DNA from: Hypsibius dujardini
Taxonomy: Eukaryota; Tardigrada; Eutardigrada; Parachela; Hypsibiidae
DNA: 21,142 nucleotides
Assembly: GCA_001579985.1 (NCBI GenBank)
Contig: LRSR01008089.1
Span: 1 to 21,142, forward strand
Direction: 5' to 3'
Positions within the stretch are counted from its first letter, which is position 1. Each line of letters starts with the position of its first letter. Under the pieces are notes generated by a model. That model did not search any database. It saw only the letters and a program-made list of their open reading frames with translations, and had not been told where the DNA came from. Both the position numbers and the translations under genes were made by a program. Of the stretch, positions 9,501-17,937 are shown in pieces.

Positions 9501-11426
9501 TAGAGGCAGACATACCGATAGACAAACAGAAAGAAGTACAAACAGACGAATAAATGACGGTGATTGTTAAGAAAGACAGTTGGGTCGTGCAACTGACGGA
9601 GAATTGCGAGTCACAAGAGTCGGACCTGCAAGCTGACGAGAGCCAGGGAAGAACACACGAGCAGATTAATCAGTTAGTTGTCCCGCGAGACTGTTTTTCG
9701 GCTAGTCCTTCTATTTGTATCTGATTGGAGTTTCTAACGCTGTCTGCCTCGTTCCAGCTTTACAAATTAGTTCTGGAACTACAAGATTTTTCTCGCGAAG
9801 TTGCAGCACTCCCCGAAGGCCAGAGGTAGGATCATTCATCTGCTTGCTTACTTGCCGCTTGTTCCCTTTCTACATGTTCATTTGTTTTGCTTTAGGGAGC
9901 AAGGCATTGAGACACGCCGTAACATCATCAACCTCATCTTCGACCGGCTGATCCAGGGCACCACCCCGGACGTCCGCATCCGAAGCTTCTGCGACACTGT
10001 CAAGATTCGCAAAGGCCGTGAACTGCTGCGACGCGTGTTGCCCATTCTTTTCAAGGTAGATTACATTTTTCCCTCTGGTGTGCAGTATATTTGCTATCTG
10101 CATCCGTCTTTGCGGACGGTGTAGGCTGATGTGAATTGTCTTGCACCATTCAGGAACAGCTGATCATTTTGACGGGATACTGTGTGCGTGCGTTGCCGGT
10201 CCTGATGGATGTGCCGTCCGACAAGTTGGAAGTGAGTGATGTTGTTCCCTTTGCAGCCGCGTAAAGGTCATGTGTTCTGTTCGTTTGTTTGTCAATCACT
10301 CCTCATTGGCATATCTATCTCTCGACCTTGTCTCTCTGTGGTTTGTCCAGGAGATATGATGTCTATCTCTTGTCTCTCTGCAGTGTGTTTATCTGTCTAC
10401 CTGCCTGCCTGCCTTGTCGGTCTACTGGGTGGCGGTGAGGGCTGTCTGCATCGAATCTGTCTTGCCTACTTATCGTTGGGCGTGTATGTATTTCTTTTCA
10501 GTATATGACATGCCTGAGTGTCTCTCTGCTTTCCGATTTTCTGACTAGCGAGGAATAACGAGGCTTTTGCTTTATCTGTAGGGTTTCGACCGTTGTTTGG
10601 TATCTGTGGAAGGGAGCCTCCGCGATTTGCCCTTGAAACGCCTGGTGGAGATGTTGAGTCCGCTAATCGATACGCAGCACAACTTGGTCAACACCGCATA
10701 CACCGGACAGACTCTTCTCAGCCAGGCCGTCAAAAACCAGGTGCGGATCTAGTTTCCTCGGCAAGGGAGTGTGGGAACGTTTGTAAGAGAGGAATCTCTA
10801 ACGGGGCCGGAGATTGGATGACTGCATCAGTTGTCTTTTGGGGAGTTAAACATTCTGGCAGCCGAATTGACAGTGCAATTGACAGACAGACAGATCGACA
10901 TTTGGGCAGACATGCAGACATCCAACTAGACAGACAGGCAGGCATGGATACATCCAGCTAGACAGAGAGCAGCCAGGCAGGCAAAGAGGCAGACAGACAT
11001 TTAGGCAGGCATCCAACTAGACAGGCAGGCAGTTATTTAGGTAAGCTTGCAGGCATCCACCGAGAGAGACAGACAGACCGGCAGGCCGACAAGCTAATTA
11101 GAAGCATTAAGCCATGGGAAGACATTTCTTTTGTGATCCTATTGCTTTTCCTTCCCCAGTTTGCCCTGCACTTTCTGAGCATCTTTCTCGCCCGCGCGGA
11201 AGACTGCTATGACGCGGAGTGGAGCGCCCTCTCCGACGCCGAACGCGAGAAGTGGACCCTTCTAGTTACTTACCTCTTCATCTCTCTGACGAAAGCCCAA
11301 GCCGCCGATGTCGCCTGCTGCCCATCGGAAGCCCTGCGCGAAGCCGTCAGCCAACACATTGCACGTTTCCCATTTTCGCCGGACGCGGTGGCGGCCTGTC
11401 GGGCCAAACTTGGAGTGAAGGAATGA
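3506..11426 (+). CDS. PATL1: PAT1 homolog, mRNA decapping/decay factor (PATL1), 15 exons
   Basis: Scaffold of cytoplasmic mRNA decay that links the DDX6 helicase, the Lsm1-7 ring and the decapping enzyme in P-bodies. My exon model is 3506..3550, 3617..3773, 4414..4637, 4873..4965, 5027..5203, 5709..5927, 6511..6920, 8034..8268, 8849..8969, 9074..9264, 9758..9825, 9896..10055, 10154..10231, 10582..10740 and 11160..11426. All introns are GT-AG and phases agree, giving 867 residues (human about 770). The N-terminus is MQQDESFFGFETRLP; a GDAFGELRLDELERR segment follows, like the DDTFG region. Then come MTLEELEREF (about 256-265), a Pro/Gly/Met-rich stretch (306-441), the conserved TEREKDWVIKVQ...TDNPYMDDYYYY block (492-520), FEGSLGKVCISSVFNPRKT (about 562-580), and the helical C-terminal domain with VKIRKGRELLRRVLPIL and FALHFLSIFLARAED. 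The start is the first in-frame ATG of its exon (context TACCATGC). An upstream coding exon joining at 3426 is not excluded. Confidence 0.93.
3774..4413 (+). other. PATL1 intron 2
   Basis: 640 bases, T-rich, ending TTTTGAAAACAG. A short CAAT repeat lies near 4272-4290. Nothing else is recognisable. Confidence 0.75.
5240..5660 (+). repeat. Decayed CAGA/CAGG repeat in PATL1 intron (5204-5708)
   Basis: The plus strand is rich in scattered GACAGGCAG, CAGACA, GGCAGACA and similar four-base-period units with many substitutions. It is purine-rich on the sense strand, opposite to the next intron. Confidence 0.65.
5932..6400 (+). repeat. Decayed TCTG/CCTG repeat in PATL1 intron (5928-6510)
   Basis: Repeated TGCCTGACTG, TGTCTGCCTG and CTGAATGTTT-type units with period near four. 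The orientation is the reverse complement of the tract in the preceding intron. Confidence 0.7.
6921..8033 (+). other. PATL1 intron 7, longest intron
   Basis: 1113 bases between the Pro-rich exon and the REKDW exon. The left half is AT-rich, with a direct repeat AATAAATTCTTGCA near 6974 and 7090. The right half contains a terminal-inverted-repeat element (7511-7957). No coding content is visible. Confidence 0.75.
7511..7957. mobile_element. Terminal-inverted-repeat element (MITE) with TA flanks
   Basis: The left arm 7511-7567 and right arm 7901-7957 are reverse complements over 57 bases with three mismatches, beginning TACGAGGTAAAAC on both sides. Each arm carries AATTCGGCTA or a near copy twice, around the core CGGGCAAAATCGC. 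If the outer TA on each side (7511-7512, 7956-7957) is the target duplication, the element is 443 bases with CGAGG ends. The middle (about 330 bases) has no long reading frame. TA flanks and TIRs fit a non-autonomous Tc1/mariner-type element. High arm identity suggests recent insertion. Confidence 0.8.
8285..8800 (+). repeat. Decayed TCTG/CCTG repeat in PATL1 intron (8269-8848)
   Basis: Long pyrimidine-rich tract of CTGTCTG, TGCCTGCC, CTTGCCTGCC and TTTGTTTGTCTG units. It reads as several overlapping Cys/Leu/Val-rich open frames that are repeat artefacts. Confidence 0.8.
9290..9565 (+). repeat. Decayed CAGA repeat in PATL1 intron (9265-9757)
   Basis: Plus strand carries repeated GACAGACAGA, ACAGACAGTCAGACAGG and AGAGGCAGAC units. 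Two near-identical copies of CAGACAGGTAGAGGCAGAC occur near 9453 and 9493. Orientation is opposite to the previous and next repeat-bearing introns. Confidence 0.75.
10280..10480 (+). repeat. Decayed TCTG/TCTC repeat in PATL1 intron (10232-10581)
   Basis: TTGTCTCTCTG, TATCTGTCTACC and TGCCTGCCTGCC units in a 350-base intron, pyrimidine-rich on the sense strand. Confidence 0.6.
10875..11095 (+). repeat. CAGA/CAGG repeat in last PATL1 intron (10741-11159)
   Basis: About 220 bases of GACAGACAGACAG, GGCAGGCA and CATCCAACTAGACAGACAGG units. A longer period of about 70 is suggested by recurrence of GGCATCCA followed by CTAGACAGGCAGG near 10917, 10940 and 11008. Confidence 0.8.
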
Positions 11427-11899
11427 GGGAAGAGAGACTCGGAATTTGTTCTCCCATTTTCCTGGACACGCGCTCAGTAGAAGAGAAAATCTTTCTAATT
11501 ATCAGCCTCCTTTTTTATTTTCACCGTGTCTGTCCAACTTCTTTTTCTTTCTCCTTCTTTTTTAACGGAGGTCGCTTACATTTATGTTGACCGAATCCTC
11601 CTGTTTCGCCCCCTCCTGTCCGTGTGTGTCTCCCTAGCAGCTTATCATCCTTCCTAATTTGAGTTATAGCTCCGGCAAAGTATTTATGATGTATACACAC
11701 TTTTGATTTGGTACGCCTTCCTCTTTTCACACCTTTTTTTGTTACACATTTCGATTTTCTGTCTTTATGTGGTAATGTATTTTCGGTTAATGGTGGTTTA
11801 TTTACAGGTGCTTGCTTTTTATCGACTTTGGTCGTGATATTCATGTTGTCTTCTCTTTGGTTTCCTCGTAAAAAAATGGTTTTCTGTTGAGGAAATAAA
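11427..11899 (+). terminator. PATL1 3' UTR with poly(A) signal candidate
   Basis: After the TGA at 11424-11426 comes a pyrimidine-rich stretch (about 11500-11560) and T-rich sequence. A canonical AATAAA at 11894-11899, within GGAAATAAATAC, would give a 3' UTR of roughly 480-500 bases. No earlier AATAAA is seen in this stretch. Confidence 0.5.
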
Positions 11900-13215
11900 T
11901 ACAGTCAGAGACAGACGGATACTTAATTGAAGCCTCACAGCGAATATTTGCTCCTTGCTTGCCATTGACATCTTGCTCAAGACAAATTTAACTACAGGAA
12001 ATTTACAAATGTAACTTCTGTACATGCCTCTTATTATCGCTTAATGCAGTATATGGGTTTAGGAATTACCTCGAAGGTCAAGTAAAATCTTGGAAGAATG
12101 TATTATACACTAATTTAATCATACTAATATAACTGATAATATAAGACGTTTGGTCAAACGAATTTGGTAGGGCAAAATGACTGATTATGATTAGGATTTC
12201 GTGCGTGCTACGCCCCTGAGTCTTCCCCATGGTGGCAGCCGAGTTACTCAACCGATTTCTCCTAACCTACGAGCTCAACTATATGCTGAAGCATTCGAAT
12301 GAAAGTTGCACTCGAAAATCGGGCAGAAATCGTATCGCAGTTTACAGAAAAAGATGTGATTGGAATGCAAATATTTTCAACTAACGAACACAGCAAGAGT
12401 TATTTTTAGCACATCACGTATTCTTCGAAAATCCGGCTACGTAGACCGGTTACAGGATCACTATCTCACGTACGTTATATTGTTTCGGACCCTACAGAAA
12501 AGTACTATGGCAGCGTTATAAACCCATACAAAAGCGAGGCCATGTATAGTGGAGTGAAAACTGCTAAATCATCTTGAGATTACTCCTCCAATAATTCTTA
12601 CTCCGTCCCTGGGCGTATATTGTTTTTATCTCCAGTCTGTTTACTGCATGCGTCGATGCCACTACGTAGCTCTATTGTTTAGCGAAAGTCTTGGTGATTG
12701 AATCAAGTTGTAAAGCTGTAGCACTTTCGGTTCGCTCTTCTGCTATCTAAAAAACCAACTCACAGCAAGCCTCGACCTGTTTCCACTGCCTGCCCGAGAA
12801 AATTGCGTTGTTCTAGCTCAGACGGCTTTCGTTATCGGAGAACGGTAGTGATAGATAATGCTCCAAACGACAAACAAATTCCTTCCTAAATAAATTAGAA
12901 ATTGATACCCACAAAACATAACCAACAAATGGTATGGCCCACATAATAATAGAGGCTGATTTGGTTTTGTTACAATAATTATTCTTACATGTTTCCGGAC
13001 AGAAAAGACTTAATACCCAAAAAGTTCACTTTGCATGTGGGCACTAAATTCGCCGCAACGGGAAACCGTGAAATTTAAATGTAACGAAGTGTCCAAGCGC
13101 TGTGTTTCTTCATTTGTACTCCCTATCCTGCGCTCGCAATAGGTTTCACAGCAACATCACACCAAAAATTGGCGTTTCACAAGCACAAAGGCCCAGCGCA
13201 TCAAAGTAAAGCAAA
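11900..13215. other. PATL1-EFHC1 intergenic region
   Basis: About 1.3 kb of low-complexity-free, mixed-composition sequence. I see no protein similarity, tRNA or long repeat. A short ATG frame of 51 codons starts at 12229 but resembles nothing known to me. The EFHC1 promoter presumably lies at the right end. Confidence 0.6.
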
Positions 13216-13248
13216 ATGAGTAAAAATACGAAAGTTCTATTTAATTAA
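13216..13248 (+). other. Upstream ORF before EFHC1
   Basis: An ATG at 13216 opens a ten-codon frame (MSKNTKVLFN) ending in TAA at 13246-13248, in the same frame as the EFHC1 start 24 bases later. If the mRNA begins upstream of 13216 it could lower initiation at the main ATG. If a splice acceptor lies between (for example AAAGCAG ending 13254, or GCAAG ending 13261), it is absent from the mRNA. Confidence 0.35.
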
Positions 13249-13272
13249 AAGCAGCTGCAAGAGATCGTGGGG

Positions 13273-14085
13273 ATGGACGCCCATATTCCGCAATACCTGC
13301 CACCAACGCTCTTTCAAGGCTACACCAACGAATACCTTCGGAATAAGGTTTTCAGCTTACAAACTATTCACAGAGAGTATTAAAGTTTGTTACCAATGAT
13401 ATCAACGAGCATTTTGTTTAATTATTAGGAGCGCAATTTCATCCACCGGACGCAAGGCCTTTCCTACGGACAAGGCTTCCGGAAGGTAAAACCGGCCTCC
13501 GCCCAGGCTGCATTCATCATAGACGACCCGAAACTCGACTGCGATCAAGTCGGCAACCTCGTTAAACTAGGATGCCTTAATCCCGAATTTTATAAGCCCC
13601 CTTTGCAAAGAGCTACCAATCAGACTTTGTCCGACGAGAATGCCCTGTTGAAGGAAAAAAATGGCGAAAGTACGCCTGTAAGTTGTCGTATGAGTCGGTG
13701 AACGAAGAGCCAAGGCGTGGATGGATTGATTGATTACTTCTATTGTTGGGGGAAATAATTTAAGCAGTTTGACCTAAGGTACTACGGTTCTACGCCTATC
13801 GCGTCGATGCGCTGTCGCAGGAGAAGCCCTTCTTGAAGGAGAACTATCGCGTTCGAAAGTTCGTCCTATATTTTTACACGGCTGATGACACCATCAAGAT
13901 ATGGGAAAATCGACAGCTGAACACCGGTTTTGTACAAGGAACGTATTTAGGCAGGCGACGATATGAGATGCCGGGGAAGGAGAGCGTCTGTTACAAATGG
14001 TTTGATTTAAATGTCGGCCTGGATATTGATCTATCTGGTCATTTGTTCCATATTTACGACAGTGATGGATATACGAGGGTAAGTC

Positions 14086-14122
<37 letters not shown>

Positions 14123-17100
14123 TAGATAGATTGATAGACAGACAGACACACAAACAGGCAGGCAGGGAGGCAGGGAGGCAGGGAGGCAGGGAGGCTGACA
14201 GCAAAGTACGCGTTAAGAATGACAGCGTTACTTCTTTTAGCATTATTTCGAATACAACGGATCCACTGTGAAGATGAAGGAAGCCTGCCCAGAAGATCCC
14301 TACCTCAGCTATTGTGAAAAAATGAAGATCAACGATAAAAACCGCTCGTTTTCATTTCGACAAACCAATGAGGAAGATCAACTGAGTCGATTTATCCGAA
14401 CGGACGGCCAGAAACTATGTTTCGAAGTTGTGATGGATGACAGCGTCCAGAAAGCCGGAGACATCCGGCGCATGGTGCTTCGTTATTACATCTACGACGC
14501 AACTCTGGAACTCGTGCAGATTCCCACTAAGAACTCCGGCTATGACCCGGCTAGTGCGGTCATTCGCAGGCAGAAAATCCCGAAAAATTTCTACAACGAC
14601 ATAGTTTGTGAGTAAAAACCTATAATATTTACTATAACACTGCAGTCAGTTATTTTAAACTATAAAAATTTATCGTTAGAAAACGTGTTCGACCATTTCC
14701 TTTCGTTTTACGAGAAGAAACTACGAAAACTGTGATAATAAATGTTGAAAGCTAAAATCGATTAAACGTGAAGTTGTTTGAGAAGAAAATTGTGATTGTA
14801 CTTCTTAGTTAAACTAAAACTAACTTTTCCCTAGGGTTTTTATATATTTATTTGACGTTTCAGTGCAGATAGGAGACAAGACTGTACCCCAACACTATAC
14901 CGCTGGGGATTTGCGGCTGGGTGAGACGCTGCTCCTCTTCGGTCGGAAAGTGACCATCTGCGACTGCGATGAGTACACGAAGAAGTGGTACCGTGACAAT
15001 ATGCAAATAACGGAATTCAACAAAGTCGACTCGGCGACCTTGCTGCCGCAGCGCGCTCCGTTGCCGCAGCCGGTACTGCCGACATGGAGCGAAGGCAACC
15101 GCCAGGGAGGCTACCTGGATTCCCTGCAGAACTGTCTGCATCTGGATCCGCAGCCGGTGATAGCGGACAGCCTGCAGAGACTGTACTACAGTCAGGAGTG
15201 TCTGCGCTACGAGGCTAAGCTGGTATGTAATGTCGTTGATTAACTATCGGTCTCCATTCGGGCTGCTTGTGCTAGTATCGATTTTTCTCCCCCCCCCCTG
15301 CCTGGTCTTTGTGACGACTTTCGTGACCACTGTCCGACAAATGAAAGTACTAAATGTCCGATGGAAGACTGCCAGAAAAGTTCTAAAGAAAGTGTGTCCA
15401 TCACCTTAAGAGAGCTAAGTCATGATGGTTTTGCACATTGAAGACCGACCCAGCCGTCCGTCCGTCTGCCTACTCCTCAGCAATCCATCAGTTTAAGTGT
15501 CCTCAGTTTAAGCATCCGTTAATCCGTCTGCTCGACAGTCAGTTTTTCCGTTCTTCCACTAATCTGACCGTCTGACCGTCTGTCCATCAGTCCATCAGTC
15601 CAAATATCTGTCGGTTTACGGACCTGATTCCTTTGTCCCTTCATCCATCCATCTCTCTGTACGCTTGTCCGTCCGCCCGTACTTTTGTTCATCTCCTCAT
15701 TAATTAAAATGGCTGATTCTCCGTTCATCCGTCTTTCTGTTGTCCGTGGATCATTCGGTTCATTCGGTCATTCGCTCCCAATCTATACCTTGACCGTACA
15801 TCTGCTTGTTCATGTATCCCTTAATTCATTAGCAGCTATTCAATGTTTTCACTTTAAGTCTGGTTTGATGTCCGTCCCTATGTCTGGAAGGTGACCCAAG
15901 AACCGGAAGAGAAAGAGCGGCGGTTCATCATCAACTACTTTGTCGGCGACAACTCCATCAAGATTGTCGAGGTCGCTAACCCCTGTCTCAACATCACTCG
16001 CTCCACCTTCCTCGCTCGCCGGCAGTTGACCAAACTCAACCAGCCCAACCAGGACAACCCTCCGGTCTACTTCTCCGAGCAGGACTTCACCATCGGCTCG
16101 GTGCACCTGATGTGCGGTCGGCTCTTCGAAATCATCAACTGCGACGAGCATGTCATCAACTTTGCCCTAAAAAATCCCGGCATGTACACTCACGAACAAC
16201 TGGATCAGTTCCGCCAGGCCATCGCTTGGCACAGCAAGAAAAATCACTTTGTCGAGCATTCCGATGATGCAACATCCGCTAGCACGCTGGAAGAGAAGGT
16301 GCGATGGTAAAACTCAAAAGCTAAATATAACCCTAAACAGAATTTACCTTAACTGAAATTAGACCAAACTACACATTGACTGACACTGCGAGTATGCATT
16401 CTCCTCCTTTTAGTTAACTCAAGATTGAAGTGGAAAAATTAAAATTAAAAGTAAAATTAGTCGGCTGATCTTCGTCTAAACGCGAATATCATCAGTCCCT
16501 ACTTGAATGAACAATTGTAATCGCTCGAATCTATTCTCTTACTAGTCCAAAGTTTATGGTAATTTTCCTGTGTCAGCGTTGTGGTCTCCAGCGTTGTGAC
16601 CTTTTCTGGTAAAATTTCCATGTAGGAACCACACCCTGGAGCATCCCATTTTCCTGTTCCAAGCCAAAAATACGTAGCTAGTTCTAGACAATACCAGATT
16701 TAAAGTTGTGGCCCTACAGTTTACCACAAGTTAATATGGAATTTCGATTGGCGTCGGCAGGAAAAAAAGTCCCACGGATGAAGTAGGATTTCTGGAAGCG
16801 TACTGTACTATATACTACGACTGTAGTATTCCCAAACTCACATATGGCCTGGTGATTTTCTGCCCCCGACTAAACAATGACTTTTTATTTTCTGCTGACG
16901 GAAATCTTTTCCAGACAAAATGTTGGATGTTTCTGCAAATGTGCAAATGTGCAAATGTGTGTAAGAGAAATGTGACATTTTTTTCTGGAGACCCAAAAGT
17001 GGAAGAAATGCAGAAAGCGGAATTCTAGAATATGGAGAATACCGTGAAAACTGTTGATACAATTTGCAGAGAAGTGATTCTGATTGCGACCGTTGAATTC

Positions 17101-17542
17101 ACAAATAACAGCTTAAAATCATGAAATTAAACTAGAAGAATTCTTTATTTAATTAGTTTCAATTTTAAGCCCGTAATTAGTAAATGCCTAGAAAATATTA
17201 AGTAGTTGACTAATTATAAGGTTATTGTCTATCCATATATAGGTGCGCAACGCGGTGTGGAAATTGAAACGCTGGCAGAAAGTCTCGCACCAGCGGCTGT
17301 ATCAACTCTTTTTAGAGCTGGATAAGGATGGGAAGGAATTGATTACGAAGGATATTTTACGGACAATGTGCGGGCAACTGGGCGTCTCTACCGAGGATGA
17401 AGTGTTAGAGGGTATTTTCCATCTCTTCGATGCGCCAGATGGAAAGTGTGTGATGCAGTTTACGCGGTTCTTGCATGCTTTGAATATGGTCTGGCACGGA
17501 GTGAAGAACCTGCCAGGCGAAACAGGCAATAAAGGTTACTAA
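13273..17542 (+). CDS. EFHC1: EFHC1-like ciliary protein, three DM10 domains plus degenerate EF-hand tail, 7 exons
   Basis: Homolog of EFHC1/EFHC2 (Chlamydomonas Rib72), microtubule inner proteins bound inside doublet microtubules of motile cilia. Exon model: 13273..13347, 13429..13677, 13779..14078, 14241..14607, 14864..15222, 15891..16298 and 17243..17542; 685 residues (human EFHC1 640, EFHC2 about 750). Residues 26-45 hold FIHRTQGLSYGQGF, like the EFHC1 FHRSQTLSY box. DM10-1 is about 109-208 (VLRFYAYR ... NTGFVQG ... HIYDSDGYTR), DM10-2 about 262-375 (FEVVMDDSVQ ... KNSGYDPA ... TICDCDEYTK), and DM10-3 about 443-543 (RRFIINYFVGDNSIKI ... IINCDEHVINF). The last exon has EF-hand-like helices LYQLFLELDKDGKELITKDIL and GIFHLFDAPDGK. 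Their loops lack the usual Gly/Glu positions, so calcium binding is doubtful. DM10-3 has lost the NSG turn (NPCLNIT). An in-frame TAA at 13246 precedes the start. Closer to EFHC1 by the N- and C-terminal segments; EFHC2 is not excluded. Confidence 0.92.
14087..14195 (+). repeat. CAGA microsatellite grading into GATA and an 8-base GGCAGGGA repeat
   Basis: Clean (CAGA)n from 14087 to about 14120, then GATAGATAGA, more CAGACAGACA, and four copies of GGCAGGGA near 14160-14194. It fills most of the 162-base EFHC1 intron 3 and begins seven bases after the donor GTAAGT starts. Confidence 0.92.
15223..15890 (+). other. EFHC1 intron 5 with decayed TCCG/TCTG repeat
   Basis: 668 bases. From about 15450 to 15760 the sense strand carries TCCGTCCGTCTG, CTGACCGTCTGACCGTCTG, TCAGTCCATCAGTCC and TTCATCCATCCATC units, a decayed period-4 array. 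A run of ten C lies near 15290. No coding content is visible in it. Confidence 0.7.
16299..17242 (+). other. EFHC1 intron 6, with three tandem TGCAAATG units
   Basis: 944 bases, AT-rich. It contains a perfect triple of TGCAAATG at 16934-16957, a short hairpin ATACTAC/GTAGTAT at 16812-16829 and no recognisable exon. Donor and next exon both begin GTGCG. Confidence 0.65.
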
Positions 17543-17937
17543 GAGAGTTTTCAAACGAAAAACGAAAAAAACATGCAGCCCAATATAAACATTAAATAAT
17601 ATAAACGCTTGAAAACCAGCTTACTGATGGAAAAGGTTCAATATTACGCTACGTTAACGCATGGGAATTAAATTAGGAGACCGTTTGGGGTCCATGGATA
17701 GCCTAATCCATAACACCTACCCTTAGTCTCATCGTTCTGATGACATTAGTGAATGAACCCTGTTGGGCATGAACAACTGAATACGCCCTTGATGGTACGT
17801 AGTCAGCCAACCTCGTTGCTACGAAACCAGAGCACAAAGCAGAACCAAACCGTAATCCACAGAAATCGTTCAAAGGTGACCCGCGCTCAGAATCAAACCG
17901 TCGATTCCACCCTCACGTTCATTGTCGATCTTGAAAA
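17543..17937. other. Short intergenic region between EFHC1 and the next gene
   Basis: Only 395 bases separate the EFHC1 stop from the next start codon on the same strand. TTAAATAATATAAA near 17592-17605 is the nearest thing to a poly(A) signal. The closeness raises the option of a shared transcript resolved by trans-splicing, unproven here. Confidence 0.45.

Noticed and set aside
9250-9592. Open frames on both strands rich in Cys/Ser/Leu or Gln/Thr/Arg
   Set aside because: Translations of the CAGA repeat in a PATL1 intron.
12229-12384. 51-codon ATG frame in the PATL1-EFHC1 interval
   Set aside because: Short, with no recognised similarity, no supporting splice context and ordinary composition.
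14087-14195. Possible CRISPR-like or tandem gene array
   Set aside because: It is a simple microsatellite without spacers, in a eukaryotic intron.
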